Below, piece after piece: positions 32,721 to 42,010 of a stretch of DNA of 64,000 nt (position 1 is its first letter; the number at the start of each line of letters is the position of its first letter). Location: positions 214,920 through 278,919 of the forward strand of contig QKXI01000006.1 in assembly GCA_003367665.1 (NCBI GenBank), given 5' to 3'. The stretch comes from Leifsonia sp. ku-ls (GTDB lineage: Bacteria; Actinomycetota; Actinomycetes; Actinomycetales; Microbacteriaceae). The position numbers were made by a program, and so were the translations under genes. The notes below the pieces were generated by a model that did not search any database, was not told the DNA's origin, and was given only the letters and a program-made list of their open reading frames with translations.

Positions 32721-33763
32721 GCGTGCTGCTTCAGGAACGCGAGCGTCGCGTCCAACGCCTGCCGGGCCTCCGCGAACTTCAGGTGGAACTGGTACTCGTG
32801 CGGCAGCTCCGGCTCGTGGTTGGCCGGCCAGAACAGCTCCGTCACGTCCACGCCCTGGGAGCGCAGCGTGGTCGCCATCGGCACCGACTGCGACCAGGTG
32901 AGGCCGTCGCCGTTGCCGCCGGAGATGTAGGTGGGCGGGAAGTCGCCGGTGACGTGCTGGATCGTCGACATGGTGGAGCCGACGTAGGTCTGCGACCAGT
33001 CCTTGTCGCCGCTGTACGACCAGAGCGCGGTCTTGAAGCCCCAGGCGAGGATGCCGTTCAGCGTCGACAGCGCCCCGAGGTCGTACACGCCGCAGTTGAG
33101 GACGACGGCCGAGAGCTGGTCGCGCTGGAGCGACGGCTGGATGCCGAGCAGGTGCGCGTACTCCGGGCTCGTCGTCAGCACCGCGAGCTGGCTGGCGAGC
33201 TGCGACCCGGCCGAGTCGCCGGCGAGGACGATGCGGTCGGGGTCGATGCCGAGCTCGTCGGCGTGCGCGTTCAGGTAGGCGAGCGCCGTGTTCAGCTGCA
33301 CGACGGCCGTGGGGTACGACGCCTCCGGCCCGAGCGTGTAGTTCAGGCCCACCGTGGTGTAGCCGTGCGAGGCGAGGATGCGCAGGTACGGGTCGACATC
33401 CTTGCTCGCGCCTGAAATCCAGGCGCCGCCGTGGATCCACACCACCGTGGGGAGCGGCCCGCTGGCGCCCTCGGGTCGGAACAGGTCGAAGGTGGTGTCG
33501 GGCGACCCCGGCGCGTACCGAAGCCCTGTCTTCGCCGTGACACCGCTTTTCGGCACGTACGGCTGCATCTCCGCCACCGTGTCGGCGGCGCCCTTCTCGA
33601 AGACGCTGCGGATCACCAGCGCGGAGGGCCAGGGCGTGGAGGACGCGATGCTGACCAGGATGAGCACGACCAGCAGCACGATCGCCGTCACGGAGACGGC
33701 GCGCCGGGCTCGTCGGCTCAGCAGGGGAGGGGTGGGCAGGTCGTCGGCATGCGCACGGCTCAT
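32717..33763 (-). CDS. alpha/beta-hydrolase, HSL/BD-FAE-like esterase, membrane-anchored
   Basis: 348 residues from ATG (MSRAHADDLP). One N-terminal hydrophobic segment (VSVTAIVLLVVLILVSIA) anchors the domain outside. Oxyanion motif 'VWIHGGAWISG' and nucleophile elbow 'LAGDSAGSQLASQLA' are typical of the hormone-sensitive lipase/carboxylesterase group, and a His near the end ('NHEPELPHEYQFHL') likely completes the triad. Acts on small esters. The longer ORF start lies upstream of the palindrome at 33832 and is unlikely. Confidence 0.85.
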   Translation of the reverse strand: MSRAHADDLPTPPLLSRRARRAVSVTAIVLLVVLILVSIASSTPWPSALVIRSVFEKGAADTVAEMQPYVPKSGVTAKTGLRYAPGSPDTTFDLFRPEGASGPLPTVVWIHGGAWISGASKDVDPYLRILASHGYTTVGLNYTLGPEASYPTAVVQLNTALAYLNAHADELGIDPDRIVLAGDSAGSQLASQLAVLTTSPEYAHLLGIQPSLQRDQLSAVVLNCGVYDLGALSTLNGILAWGFKTALWSYSGDKDWSQTYVGSTMSTIQHVTGDFPPTYISGGNGDGLTWSQSVPMATTLRSQGVDVTELFWPANHEPELPHEYQFHLKFAEARQALDATLAFLKQHA

Positions 33764-33831
33764 GCCGTCACCGTACCGTTCCTGGGCGCTCCCTGTATGT
33801 ACCCCACGAGCGTGCCGCCGCCGGAAGGTGC

Positions 33832-33849
33832 ACTTCTGACACCAGAAGT
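33832..33849. promoter_or_regulatory. palindrome in the esterase/KGG divergent region
   Basis: ACTTCTG-ACAC-CAGAAGT: perfect 7-base arms with a 4-base spacer, about 70 bases upstream of the esterase start. A second half-site-like ACTTCT follows at 33858. Likely operator; the protein is not known. Confidence 0.5.
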
Positions 33850-33942
33850 ACGCCGACACTTCTCCATTTCAAGCGGGTGAAGGAGAACCGCTTCGCCCGT
33901 ACGTTCGGCCGTACCGAAATCCGGTGAACGAAGGGAGACCCC

Positions 33943-34140
33943 ATGTCGAACGAGAACCCCGGCCAGTTCGGGAACCGCTCGGACACCGAGGAGCAGGCCA
34001 GCAAGGGCGGACAGTCGTCCAGCGGCCAGTTCGGAGCCCAGAACGGCGCGGATCCGAGCGCGGCGGGCAGCAAGGGCGCTCAGGCCCAGCCCACCGAGGC
34101 GAAGCGCGAAGGCGGCGAGCACAGCCACCGGAACGACTGA
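33943..34140 (+). CDS. KGG-like small stress peptide
   Basis: 65 residues: MSNENPGQFGNRSDTEEQAS and on. Two repeats of 'GQFG' + acidic/serine and a 'SKGGQSS' core make it similar to the KGG/stress-induced hydrophilic peptides (YciG/GsiB type). It lacks hydrophobic segments, so it is soluble and disordered. AAGGGAG lies upstream of the ATG. Role as desiccation or general stress peptide is inference from family. Confidence 0.65.
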   Translation: MSNENPGQFGNRSDTEEQASKGGQSSSGQFGAQNGADPSAAGSKGAQAQPTEAKREGGEHSHRND

Positions 34141-34143
34141 GCC

Positions 34144-34183
34144 AAAAAAGGCGGCGCCTCCCGGGGTGAGTCCGGGAGGCGCC
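34144..34183 (-). terminator. intrinsic terminator of purL
   Basis: GGCGCCTCCCGG-GGTGAGT-CCGGGAGGCGCC (34153-34183) with six A residues at 34144-34149: on the minus strand a 12-base hairpin followed by a T-run, a textbook intrinsic terminator for purL. On the plus strand it could also stop the KGG gene. Confidence 0.85.
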
Positions 34184-34200
34184 GTCGTCTCGTGGGCCGG

Positions 34201-36519
34201 TCAGGCGACCGTCGGCCCGAAGTGCTCGGGGAGGGTGGAGCGGTGGACGCCGCGCAGCTCCTCGACGCCGATGGTGAAGAGGTCCTGCACCTCGAGCACC
34301 GGCTGGGCGCCGACCTCGGCGTCGGTCACGCCGATGCGGAGGGCCGGGATGCCGCGTCCCTCGCACAGGCCGCGGAACTTCACGTCGTCCTCGCGCGGGA
34401 CGGTCACGATGACGCGGGCGGTCGACTCCGAGAACAGCGCGGTCGCCGCGTCCACGCCGTCGCGCTCCTCGATCTCGGTGAGCCAGACGCGGGCGCCGAC
34501 GCCGAACCGCATGACGCTCTCGGCGAGGGCCTGCGCGAGGCCGCCGTCGGCGAGGTCGTGCGCCGACGAGATCAGGCCCTCCTGCGCGGCGGCGTGCAGC
34601 GCGTCGGCGAGCGAGCGCTCGGCGGCGAGGTCGACCGCCGGCGGGTGCCCGCCGAGGTGGCCGTGGATGGTGCCCGCCCAGGCCGAGCCGTCGAGCTCCT
34701 CGCGCGTGGTGCCCAGCAGGTAGATGTTCTCGCCCTCGTCCTGCCAGCCGCTCGGGATGCGGCGCGCCACGTCGTCGATCACGCCGAGCACGCCGACCAC
34801 CGGGGTGGGGAAGATGGGGGTGTCACCGGTCTGGTTGTAGAACGACACGTTGCCGCCGGTGACCGGGATCTCGAGCTCCAGGCAGGCGTCGGAGAGGCCC
34901 TCGACCGCCTGCGAGAACTGCCACATGACCTCCGGGTTCTCCGGGCTGCCGAAGTTGAGGCAGTCGGTGACCGCGACCGGCACCGCGCCGGAGGCGGCGA
35001 CGTTGCGGTAGGCCTCGGCCAGGGCGAGCTGCGCGCCCTGCTTCGGGTCGAGCTGGCAGTAGCGGCCGTTGGCGTCGGTCGCGATCGCGAAGCCGAGGCC
35101 GGACTCCTCGTCGACGCGGATCATGCCCGCGTCGTCGGGGAAGGCGAGCGCGGTGTTGCCGCCGACGAAGTAGTCGTACTGGTCGGTGATCCAGCCCTTG
35201 TCGGCCAGGTTGGCGCTGCCGAGGAGCGCGAGGGTCTGCTCGCGCAGCTCGTCGCCGGTCGTCGGGCGGGGGAGCACGGAGGCCGAGTCGTCCTGGAGGG
35301 CGTCGATCCACGTCGGGTAGGCCACCGGGCGCTCGTACACCGGGCCGTCGACCGCGACGGTGCGCGGGTCGACGTTGACGATCTCCTCGCCCTTCCAGTT
35401 GATGACGAGGCGCCCGGTCTCGGTGACCTCGCCGAGCACGCTCGTCTCGACGTCCCACTTGGCGGTCACCGCGAGGAACGCGTCGAGCAGCTCGGGCTTC
35501 ACGACCGCCATCATGCGCTCCTGGCTCTCCGACATGAGGATCTCCTCCGCCGTGAGACTGGGGTCGCGCAGCAGCACCTTGTCGAGTTCGATGAACATGC
35601 CGCCGTCGCCGTTGGACGCCAGCTCGCTGGTCGCGCACGAGATGCCGGCCGCGCCCAGGTCCTGGATGCCCTCGACGAGCTTGTCGCGGAACAGCTCGAG
35701 GCAGCACTCGATGAGCACCTTCTCGGCGAACGGGTCGCCCACCTGCACGGCCGGACGCTTGGTCGGGCCGCCGGCGGAGAACGTGTCGGACGCCAGGATG
35801 CTGGCCCCGCCGATCCCGTCGCCGCCGGTGCGCGCGCCGAACAGGACGACCTTGTTGCCGGCTCCGGAGGCGTTGGCCAGGTGCAGGTCTTCATGCCGGA
35901 GCACGCCGACCGAGAGCGCGTTGACCAGCGGGTTGCCCTGGTACACCGGGTCGAAGTAGGTCTCGCCGCCGATGTTCGGAAGGCCGAGGCAGTTGCCGTA
36001 GAACGAGATGCCGGAGACGACGCCGTGCACGACGCGCGCGGTGTCGGGGTTGTCGATGGCGCCGAACCGCAGCTGGTCCATCACGGCGACGGGACGCGCG
36101 CCCATCGAGATGATGTCGCGCACGATGCCGCCGACGCCGGTCGCGGCGCCCTGGAACGGCTCGATGTAGGAGGGGTGGTTGTGCGACTCCACCTTGAAGG
36201 TGACCGCCCAGCCCTCGCCGACATCCACCACGCCGGCGTTCTCGCCCATGCCGACCATGAGGTTCTTCTTCATCGCCGGGCTGACCTTCTGCCCGAACTG
36301 CCGCAGGTAGATCTTCGACGACTTGTAGGAGCAGTGCTCCGACCACATCACCGAGTACATCGCCAGCTCGCCGCTGGTGGGGCGCCGGCCGAGGATCTCG
36401 CGGATCGCTAAGTACTCGTCCTCCTTGAGCCCGAGCGCCGCGTACGGCTGCTCCCGCTCCGGGGTCTCGATCGCGTTCGCGACGGTGTCGACGACGTGCG
36501 TGGTGGTGGTGTCGGTCAC
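34201..36519 (-). CDS. purL: phosphoribosylformylglycinamidine synthase subunit II
   Basis: 772 residues, GTG start. Small bacterial-type PurL, which makes FGAM with PurQ and PurS, using ATP and glutamine-derived ammonia. Diagnostic segments: '[12 protein letters not shown]' near the N-terminus, '[31 protein letters not shown]', '[18 protein letters not shown]', '[12 protein letters not shown]' and '[18 protein letters not shown]'. Length fits. Note that its partners purS and purQ lie 15 kb away. A TAGACT -10-like box is 44 bases upstream. Confidence 0.96.
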   Translation of the reverse strand: MTDTTTTHVVDTVANAIETPEREQPYAALGLKEDEYLAIREILGRRPTSGELAMYSVMWSEHCSYKSSKIYLRQFGQKVSPAMKKNLMVGMGENAGVVDVGEGWAVTFKVESHNHPSYIEPFQGAATGVGGIVRDIISMGARPVAVMDQLRFGAIDNPDTARVVHGVVSGISFYGNCLGLPNIGGETYFDPVYQGNPLVNALSVGVLRHEDLHLANASGAGNKVVLFGARTGGDGIGGASILASDTFSAGGPTKRPAVQVGDPFAEKVLIECCLELFRDKLVEGIQDLGAAGISCATSELASNGDGGMFIELDKVLLRDPSLTAEEILMSESQERMMAVVKPELLDAFLAVTAKWDVETSVLGEVTETGRLVINWKGEEIVNVDPRTVAVDGPVYERPVAYPTWIDALQDDSASVLPRPTTGDELREQTLALLGSANLADKGWITDQYDYFVGGNTALAFPDDAGMIRVDEESGLGFAIATDANGRYCQLDPKQGAQLALAEAYRNVAASGAVPVAVTDCLNFGSPENPEVMWQFSQAVEGLSDACLELEIPVTGGNVSFYNQTGDTPIFPTPVVGVLGVIDDVARRIPSGWQDEGENIYLLGTTREELDGSAWAGTIHGHLGGHPPAVDLAAERSLADALHAAAQEGLISSAHDLADGGLAQALAESVMRFGVGARVWLTEIEERDGVDAATALFSESTARVIVTVPREDDVKFRGLCEGRGIPALRIGVTDAEVGAQPVLEVQDLFTIGVEELRGVHRSTLPEHFGPTVA

Positions 36520-36586
36520 GCGGGCACTCCTGGCTGGGCGGGGCAGGCGGGGGATGCGGTCCAGTCTACCGGGCGCGCCGGTCGGG

Positions 36587-37399
36587 TCAGGCGGGGCAGT
36601 GCTCGGGCGGGAGCACGCGCACTGAGGCCGTACCGTAGGGCAGGAGACTGTCGTTCCCGATCTGGATGTTGAAGACCGCGTCGTGCATGACGCCGAATAC
36701 GATCCAGGCGCCCTGCCCGTCGGTCATGCCGTAATAGTCGGCTTTGTCGGAGTATCCGCCCGTCCGTTCTATTCCCGGGTACGCGGCCATCAGCTCCGCT
36801 CGCGTCGAGCTGACGCCGATGCCTTCCGGCGTCTTCGGCGAGGCGTCGCGCTGGTCCTGTCCGGGGCTACCGAGATTGCCGAACTCGATTGTGGCGGTTC
36901 GCCCGGAGCCGTCGGCTGCCGCGGCAGAGTAGAACCACAGGCCCGACGGCGACCGAAGGACGGATTGGACGTCGACGCAGATGGAGTCTGTCACGTCGGT
37001 GAACGCGGGCGCGATGTCGTGCTGGGAACGGTAGGGCGCCCCGAGCTTCATCGGGCCCACGCCGTCGAACCCGATGATCCATGTGGCCGGGTCGGCCGGG
37101 TCCTGCACCGGTCCTGTCGGGGTGGGCGTCGGGGTCGGTGTGGGCGTCGGCGTGACCGTCTCGGTCGGCGTCGGGGTCGGAGTCCGCGTAGGCGCCGCGA
37201 TCCGAGTGGTGGCGAGCAGGCCGGTGCCGAGGGCGTAGGCGACCGATCCGCCCGAGATGCTGACGGCGAGCAGCACCAACGTCACGATGAGTGCCGTCCG
37301 CTTGCGGCCGCCGGCGCGTCCCGGGTTCGCTTCCGCGTGGGCGACCACGAGGTCGCGGATCGCCGCCTTGCGACGCGGGTCGAAGGTGGGCTCGGTCAT
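36587..37399 (-). CDS. single-pass membrane protein, likely partner of ECF sigma factor
   Basis: 270 residues. Short cytoplasmic N-terminus ('[26 protein letters not shown]'), one transmembrane helix at ~32-55, a linker of repeated Thr-Pro (22 residues), then an outside domain with a Cys pair ('DSICVDVQS' and the terminal 'PEHCPA'). Overlaps the sigma factor stop (ATGA), so it is co-translated and is a good anti-sigma candidate, though a zinc-binding HxxxCxxC motif is absent. Confidence 0.7.
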   Translation of the reverse strand: MTEPTFDPRRKAAIRDLVVAHAEANPGRAGGRKRTALIVTLVLLAVSISGGSVAYALGTGLLATTRIAAPTRTPTPTPTETVTPTPTPTPTPTPTGPVQDPADPATWIIGFDGVGPMKLGAPYRSQHDIAPAFTDVTDSICVDVQSVLRSPSGLWFYSAAAADGSGRTATIEFGNLGSPGQDQRDASPKTPEGIGVSSTRAELMAAYPGIERTGGYSDKADYYGMTDGQGAWIVFGVMHDAVFNIQIGNDSLLPYGTASVRVLPPEHCPA

Positions 37400-37959
37400 C
37401 GCTCCCCTCCGTTCATGAGTTCTGTCAGGCGTGCCTTGGCGCGGGAGAGTCGTGACTTCACGGTTCCGGCCGCGACGCCGAGCGCGGCGGCGGCCTCGGC
37501 CGTGCTGAGCTCCTCCAGCACGCAGAGGGTGAGGATGTCCTGGTCGCGCTTCGGCAGCTGCGCGAGCGCGGTGCGCAGGGAGGCGCGGCGCGCATCCCGG
37601 TCGATGCGGTCGTCCACGAACTCCGCGTGATCCGGCGCATGTTCCGGCGGGGGCAGCTGCTGCAACCCTTCCCGGTACCGCCGCGACGCCCGCACGTAGT
37701 TGCGGAACACGTAGTTGGTCGTCACCAGCAGCCAGGCCACCACGGAGCCGTCGACGACGCGCATCGCGTCACGCCGCCGCCAGGCCTCGAGGAAGACGAC
37801 GGCGACGATGTCCTCGGCGTCGTGCAGCGACGCGGTCAGCCGCATCGCCTGCCGGAAGACGCGGTCGTGGTGCAGGTCGAACAGCGCGCCGAACGCGTCC
37901 GCGTCGCCGTCGCGCACGCGATCGAGCACGGCCGGCTCGTCGAGTTGGATACCCCTCAC
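37396..37959 (-). CDS. ECF RNA polymerase sigma factor
   Basis: 187 residues, GTG start. Region 2 at ~20-90: 'FGALFDLHHDRVFRQAMRLTASLHDAEDIVAVVFLEAWRRRD'; region 4 at ~125-180: 'LPKRDQDILTLCVLEELSTAEAAAALGVAAGTVKSRLSRAKARLTEL' with a clear HTH. A SigE/SigM-like extracytoplasmic-function factor directing a small regulon. Coupled to the membrane protein downstream. The signal sensed is unknown. Confidence 0.92.
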   Translation of the reverse strand: MRGIQLDEPAVLDRVRDGDADAFGALFDLHHDRVFRQAMRLTASLHDAEDIVAVVFLEAWRRRDAMRVVDGSVVAWLLVTTNYVFRNYVRASRRYREGLQQLPPPEHAPDHAEFVDDRIDRDARRASLRTALAQLPKRDQDILTLCVLEELSTAEAAAALGVAAGTVKSRLSRAKARLTELMNGGER

Positions 37960-38015
37960 ACTCTGTAGTGTCCCGGGTGCACCCCGTGGTTCCCGTCGCC
38001 GACGAGCCGTCTCAC

Positions 38016-38618
38016 TCAGCGAGTCCGTGCTTCCGGGCGATCCGTGGCGTCGATAGCGCGGAGCACGAGTCCGACGCCCTCCGCGATGAAGTGGTCGCCG
38101 TCGAGCCCTGGGTGCTCGGGGAGGTAATAGGCGGCGGCGTCGATGACGGCGCGGATGGAATGCGCCATGAAGTCGGCGTCGAAGTCGCCGAAACTCCCGT
38201 TCTGCTGACCCGCTTCGAGCAGAGAGCGCAATGGGGCGATCGCGTCGTCGATCTGGACGGTCCCGGTCTGTTGCTGCACGATCCGCTGGGTCGCGACGAC
38301 ATGCTCGACGTTGTCCAGGATGAAGCGCAGATTCGACTCGACATACGCCTCGACCTGATGCCGGGGTGTCGCGGTGGCAGCCAGGACTCGTTCGGTCATA
38401 TAGGCCCGGCCGGAGTCGAACAAGGCGTCGACGACGCTCGAGTAGAGCTGCTCCTTGCTCGTGAAGTGGTAGAGGGCGGTGCCCTTGCTGGTCCCCGCCT
38501 CTGCGGCGATCCGCTCCAGAGAGGCCGCTTGGAGGCCATCTCGATTGATCACCCGGATGGTCGCGGCGATCAGATCGTCGCGACGCGCCTGACGGGTTCG
38601 GGTCAACGGATCGGCCAT
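38016..38618 (-). CDS. TetR-family regulator of DrrAB-like exporter
   Basis: 200 residues. HTH 'SLERIAAEAGTSKGTALYHFTSKEQLYSSVV' and a C-terminal helical ligand domain. It is probably leaderless: TAGACT (38626-38631 on the minus strand) ends 7 bases before the ATG. Divergent from an ABC drug exporter operon; palindromic sites in between include TTTGACC-GAAT-GGTCAAA. Confidence 0.9.
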   Translation of the reverse strand: MADPLTRTRQARRDDLIAATIRVINRDGLQAASLERIAAEAGTSKGTALYHFTSKEQLYSSVVDALFDSGRAYMTERVLAATATPRHQVEAYVESNLRFILDNVEHVVATQRIVQQQTGTVQIDDAIAPLRSLLEAGQQNGSFGDFDADFMAHSIRAVIDAAAYYLPEHPGLDGDHFIAEGVGLVLRAIDATDRPEARTR

Positions 38619-38635
38619 GCCAGGGAGTCTAGCAT

Positions 38636-38675
38636 TATTCGACCGAGCAGTCTAAAGTTTGACCGAATGGTCAAA
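38636..38675. promoter_or_regulatory. TetR operators upstream of the exporter
   Basis: TTTGACC-GAAT-GGTCAAA (38658-38675), perfect 7-base arms, and the related TTCGACCGAGCAGTCTAA (38638-38655), a weaker copy that overlaps the tetR promoter. A third TTGACC half-site lies at 38680. Confidence 0.7.
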
Positions 38676-38706
38676 TCAGTTGACCTGTGACGGAGGGACA
38701 TGCTCC

Positions 38707-39618
38707 ATGGCGATCATCGAGGTAGAGGACCTCGTCAAGCGTTACGGCGACAACGCAGGGGTGAACGGCGTGAGTTTCGCCGTCGAACCGGGCGAGATCT
38801 TCGGCATCCTCGGCCCGAACGGCGCGGGCAAGACCACGACCGTCGAGTGCATCGAAGGACTACGCGCCCCCGACAGCGGTCACATCCGCGTCTGCGGCAT
38901 CGACCCGCAGGACGACAGCGGCAGGGAACTCCAGCACGTCCTCGGCGCGCAGCTGCAGGAGAGCGAACTGCCCGACAAGCTCGAAGTGGGCGAGGCCCTC
39001 GCCCTTTACAGCTCGTTCTACCGCGAGCCCGCCGACTGGCGGGAGCTGGCTGAGGTGTTGAACCTCACCGACAAGCTGAAGACACGTTTCCGGCGCCTCT
39101 CCGGCGGACAGAAGCAACGACTGTCCATCGCGCTCGCGTTGGTCGGTCGTCCGAAGGTCGCGGTGCTCGACGAACTGACCACCGGTCTCGATCCGCAGGC
39201 GCGTCGCGATGTCTGGGACCTCATCGAGCGCATTCGCGACCGAGGCGTGACGGTTCTGCTCGTCACGCACTTCATGGAGGAGGCGGAACGCCTCTGCGAC
39301 CGGCTGGCCGTGATCGACGCCGGCCGCGTCGTCGCGGTCGACACCCCCGCCGGGCTCGTGTCGCGCGTCGACGACCGGCAACGGGTCCGGTTCCGGCCGT
39401 CGGTCCCGCTGGACGAGGCGCTGCTGACCGCGCTCCCCGAGGTGACCTCCGTTGCGAGGGCTGGCGCTCAGCTGGTGGTGACCGGCACCGGCAACCTGCT
39501 GCTCGCCGTCTCCGGCCTGCTCGCCGAGGAACAGATCGTCCCCGCCGACCTGCGCGTCGAGCAGGCCACCCTGGACGACGCGTTCGTCGCGCTCACCGGC
39601 CGCCCCATCGAATCCTGA
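38707..39618 (+). CDS. ABC exporter ATP-binding protein, DrrA-like
   Basis: 303 residues from ATG 38707 (MAIIEVEDLVKRYG), with GGAGGG 9 bases upstream; the longer reading starts in the operator. Walker A 'GPNGAGKTTTVE', Q-loop 'LGAQLQESELPDKL', signature 'LSGGQKQRLSIALAL', Walker B 'VAVLDELTTGLDPQARR', H-loop 'LLVTHFMEEAERL', plus a DrrA-like C-terminal extension (about residues 220-303). Exports a drug or lipid with the permease encoded 12 bases downstream. Confidence 0.92.
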   Translation: MAIIEVEDLVKRYGDNAGVNGVSFAVEPGEIFGILGPNGAGKTTTVECIEGLRAPDSGHIRVCGIDPQDDSGRELQHVLGAQLQESELPDKLEVGEALALYSSFYREPADWRELAEVLNLTDKLKTRFRRLSGGQKQRLSIALALVGRPKVAVLDELTTGLDPQARRDVWDLIERIRDRGVTVLLVTHFMEEAERLCDRLAVIDAGRVVAVDTPAGLVSRVDDRQRVRFRPSVPLDEALLTALPEVTSVARAGAQLVVTGTGNLLLAVSGLLAEEQIVPADLRVEQATLDDAFVALTGRPIES

Positions 39619-39630
39619 GAGGACACACCC

Positions 39631-40371
39631 ATGCCCGCACTGCTCCGGCTCGCCGGCGTCGAGACCAGACTGTTCTTCCGCGAACCGATCGTCGTGTTCT
39701 TCGCGCTCGCGTTCTCGCCGCTGTTGCTCGTCATTCTCGGCCTGATCCCCGCCATGCGCGAACCCGATCCCGATCTCGGCGGCGCGCGGCTCATCACGCT
39801 GTACATGCCGATCATCGTCGCGATGGGCATCGCCCTGTTCTCCCTCAGCGGCCTCTCGCAACTGTTCGCCGCCTACCGCGAGAAGGGCGTCCTGCGTCGG
39901 ATGCGGACGACCCCGGTCAAGCCGGTCGTCATGCTCGGCGCGCAGCTGCTCATGGCGACGGTGCTGTCGCTCGCCACGATGATCGTCATCCTCGCCATCG
40001 GCCGGCTCGTGTTCGATGTCGGCCTGCCACAGCAACCGCTCGCCTACCTGATCAGTTATCTGCTCCTGGCCTTGGCGCTGTTCGCGATCGGGCTGCTGGT
40101 CGCCGCGCTCGCCCCATCGAGCAAGAGCGCGAGCGCCATCGGCTCCCTCGTGTTCTTCCCCCTCGCCTTCTTCGCCGGCCTCTGGCTGCCACGCGCCAAC
40201 ATGAACGACGTCCTGCGCACGATCAGCGATCTCACTCCCCTCGGTGCCGGCGTGCAGGCACTTCAAGACGCGTCCGCCGGGCATTGGCCCCAGCTCGTGC
40301 ACCTGGCGGTCCTGCTCGGATGGACGATCCTCGCCGGCGGTTTGGCAGCTCGCTATTTCCGTTGGGAGTAG
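39631..40371 (+). CDS. ABC-2 type exporter permease, DrrB-like
   Basis: 246 residues with six hydrophobic segments (start 'LFFREPIVVFFALAFSPLLLVILGL', then around 'PIIVAMGIALFSLSGLSQLFA'). Contains the ABC-2 signature region 'KSASAIGSLVFFPLAFFAGLWLPRANMNDVLRTISDLTPLGAGVQALQDAS'. Forms an exporter with the preceding ATPase, both under the divergent TetR. Substrate unknown. Confidence 0.9.
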   Translation: MPALLRLAGVETRLFFREPIVVFFALAFSPLLLVILGLIPAMREPDPDLGGARLITLYMPIIVAMGIALFSLSGLSQLFAAYREKGVLRRMRTTPVKPVVMLGAQLLMATVLSLATMIVILAIGRLVFDVGLPQQPLAYLISYLLLALALFAIGLLVAALAPSSKSASAIGSLVFFPLAFFAGLWLPRANMNDVLRTISDLTPLGAGVQALQDASAGHWPQLVHLAVLLGWTILAGGLAARYFRWE

Positions 40372-40387
40372 GCCCGACGCGCCCGCG

Positions 40388-42010
40388 TCACCCCACCCGC
40401 GAGAACGGGTCGGGGATCGCCGCCAGCAGCTCCCGCGTGTACGGGTGGCTCGCGTTGTCGATGACCTGCGCCGCTGGTCCCTGCTCCATCACCCGGCCGC
40501 CCTCCAGCACCGTGACGTCGTCGGCCAGAGCACGGGCCGAGAGCAGGTCGTGGGTGATGTAGAGCATGGCGATGCCGCGCTCGGCGACCAGGCGCTTCAG
40601 CAGCTCCAGGATCTCGGCGCGGATGGACACGTCCAGCATCGACACCGGCTCGTCGGCGATCAACACCACCGGGTTCGCGGCGAGGGCCCGCGCGATGACC
40701 ACGCGCTGCCGCTGGCCGCCGGAGAGCTGGTGCGGCAGCTTGTCGATGAAGCGCTCGGCCGGGGTGAGGCCGACCTGTTCGAGCAGCGCGAGCGTCCGTT
40801 CCCGCACCTCGCCGCGCGGCGCCCCGCCGTAGTTCCGCAGCGGCCGGGACAGCGTGTACGCGACCGTGTTGGCGGGGTTGAGCGAGGAGAACGGGTCCTG
40901 GAAGACCAGCTGCGTCGTCGCCCGGTAGGCGCGGAGGCGGGCGCCGCGCAGCGCGCCGACCGAGACCGGGGCCGAGCCGGGAGCGGTCAGCGTGATGGAG
41001 CCCGTGTCGGGCCGTTCCATCCCGAGCAGCAGTCGCGCGATCGTGGACTTGCCGGAACCGGACTGGCCGACCAGCGCCGAGACCGTGCGCTGCCGCAGCG
41101 TGAGCGACACATCCTGCAGCGCCGTGACGGTCCGCCGGGTGCGGCCGCGGCCGACGCTGTACGTCTTGCCGACCGACTCCATGGCGAGGATGGGCGCCTC
41201 CGTCCGCTCCGCCTGCGCCTTCGCGACGCCGCCGGAGCTGACGCGGTACGCGTCCAGCAGCATCTCGGTGTACGGATGACGGGCGGCGCCGAGCAACTGG
41301 GCCGGCGTGCCCTGCTCCACGAGCTCGCCGTCGAGCATGACCATCACGCGGTCGCTCAGCTCGAGCACGGTGCCCATGTCATGGCTGATGAACAGCACCG
41401 CGAAGCCGAGCTGCGCCTGCAGGTCACGCAGCCGGTCCAGGATGCGGCGCTGCACCAGCACGTCGAGCCCCGTCGTCGGCTCGTCGAGCACCACCAGCTT
41501 CGGTCCGAGGGCGAGCGCGAGGGCGAGGGCGACGCGCTGCTTCATCCCGCCGGAGAGCTCGTGCGGGTAGCTGTCGAGCACGTCGGCGTCCAGGTCGACC
41601 ATGCGCAGCAGCTCGGCGGCTCGGTCGCGCGAGGGCGGGAGCCGGTGGGCGGCGAAGGTGTCCTTGAACTGCGCGGCGACCGTCAGCACCGGGTTGAGCG
41701 AGTTCATCGACGACTGGAACACCGTCGACAGCGACACCCAGCGGATGCCGCGCAGCTGGTCGTCGTTCAGCCCGTCCAGGCGGCGGCCGTCGAAGACGAC
41801 GCTCCCGCCCTCCTGGTACGCCGGCCGGGAGAGCAGCTGCAGCACGGCGTTGCCGAGGGTCGACTTGCCGGAGCCGGACTCGCCGACGAGTCCGACGAAC
41901 TCGCCGTCGTCGATCGTGAACGAGACGTCCTTCACGGCGTGGTGGGGCGCGTGGTCGCGCGGCCGGTAGACGACGGACAGGTCGGTGACCTCGAGGAGTG
42001 CCACGGTCAT
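40388..42010 (-). CDS. ABC transporter, fused double ATP-binding protein (DppDF type)
   Basis: 540 residues from ATG 42010, overlapping the DppC stop (ATGA). Two complete ATPase halves: Walker A 'GESGSGKSTLGNAVLQL' and 'GQSGSGKSTIARLLLGM', signatures 'LSGGMKQRVALALALA' and 'LSGGQRQRVVIARALA', Walker B 'LVVLDEPTTGLD' and 'VLIADEPVSMLD'. Fused Opp/Dpp ATPases are common in Actinobacteria. Last gene of a leftward operon: LacI, binding protein, two permeases, ATPase; so it probably powers oligosaccharide uptake. Confidence 0.93.
   Translation of the reverse strand: MTVALLEVTDLSVVYRPRDHAPHHAVKDVSFTIDDGEFVGLVGESGSGKSTLGNAVLQLLSRPAYQEGGSVVFDGRRLDGLNDDQLRGIRWVSLSTVFQSSMNSLNPVLTVAAQFKDTFAAHRLPPSRDRAAELLRMVDLDADVLDSYPHELSGGMKQRVALALALALGPKLVVLDEPTTGLDVLVQRRILDRLRDLQAQLGFAVLFISHDMGTVLELSDRVMVMLDGELVEQGTPAQLLGAARHPYTEMLLDAYRVSSGGVAKAQAERTEAPILAMESVGKTYSVGRGRTRRTVTALQDVSLTLRQRTVSALVGQSGSGKSTIARLLLGMERPDTGSITLTAPGSAPVSVGALRGARLRAYRATTQLVFQDPFSSLNPANTVAYTLSRPLRNYGGAPRGEVRERTLALLEQVGLTPAERFIDKLPHQLSGGQRQRVVIARALAANPVVLIADEPVSMLDVSIRAEILELLKRLVAERGIAMLYITHDLLSARALADDVTVLEGGRVMEQGPAAQVIDNASHPYTRELLAAIPDPFSRVG

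Noticed and set aside
34192-36411. 739-residue plus-strand open frame opposite purL
   Set aside because: purL on the other strand has all family motifs; the plus reading has only repetitive Ala/Val/Arg/His sequence.
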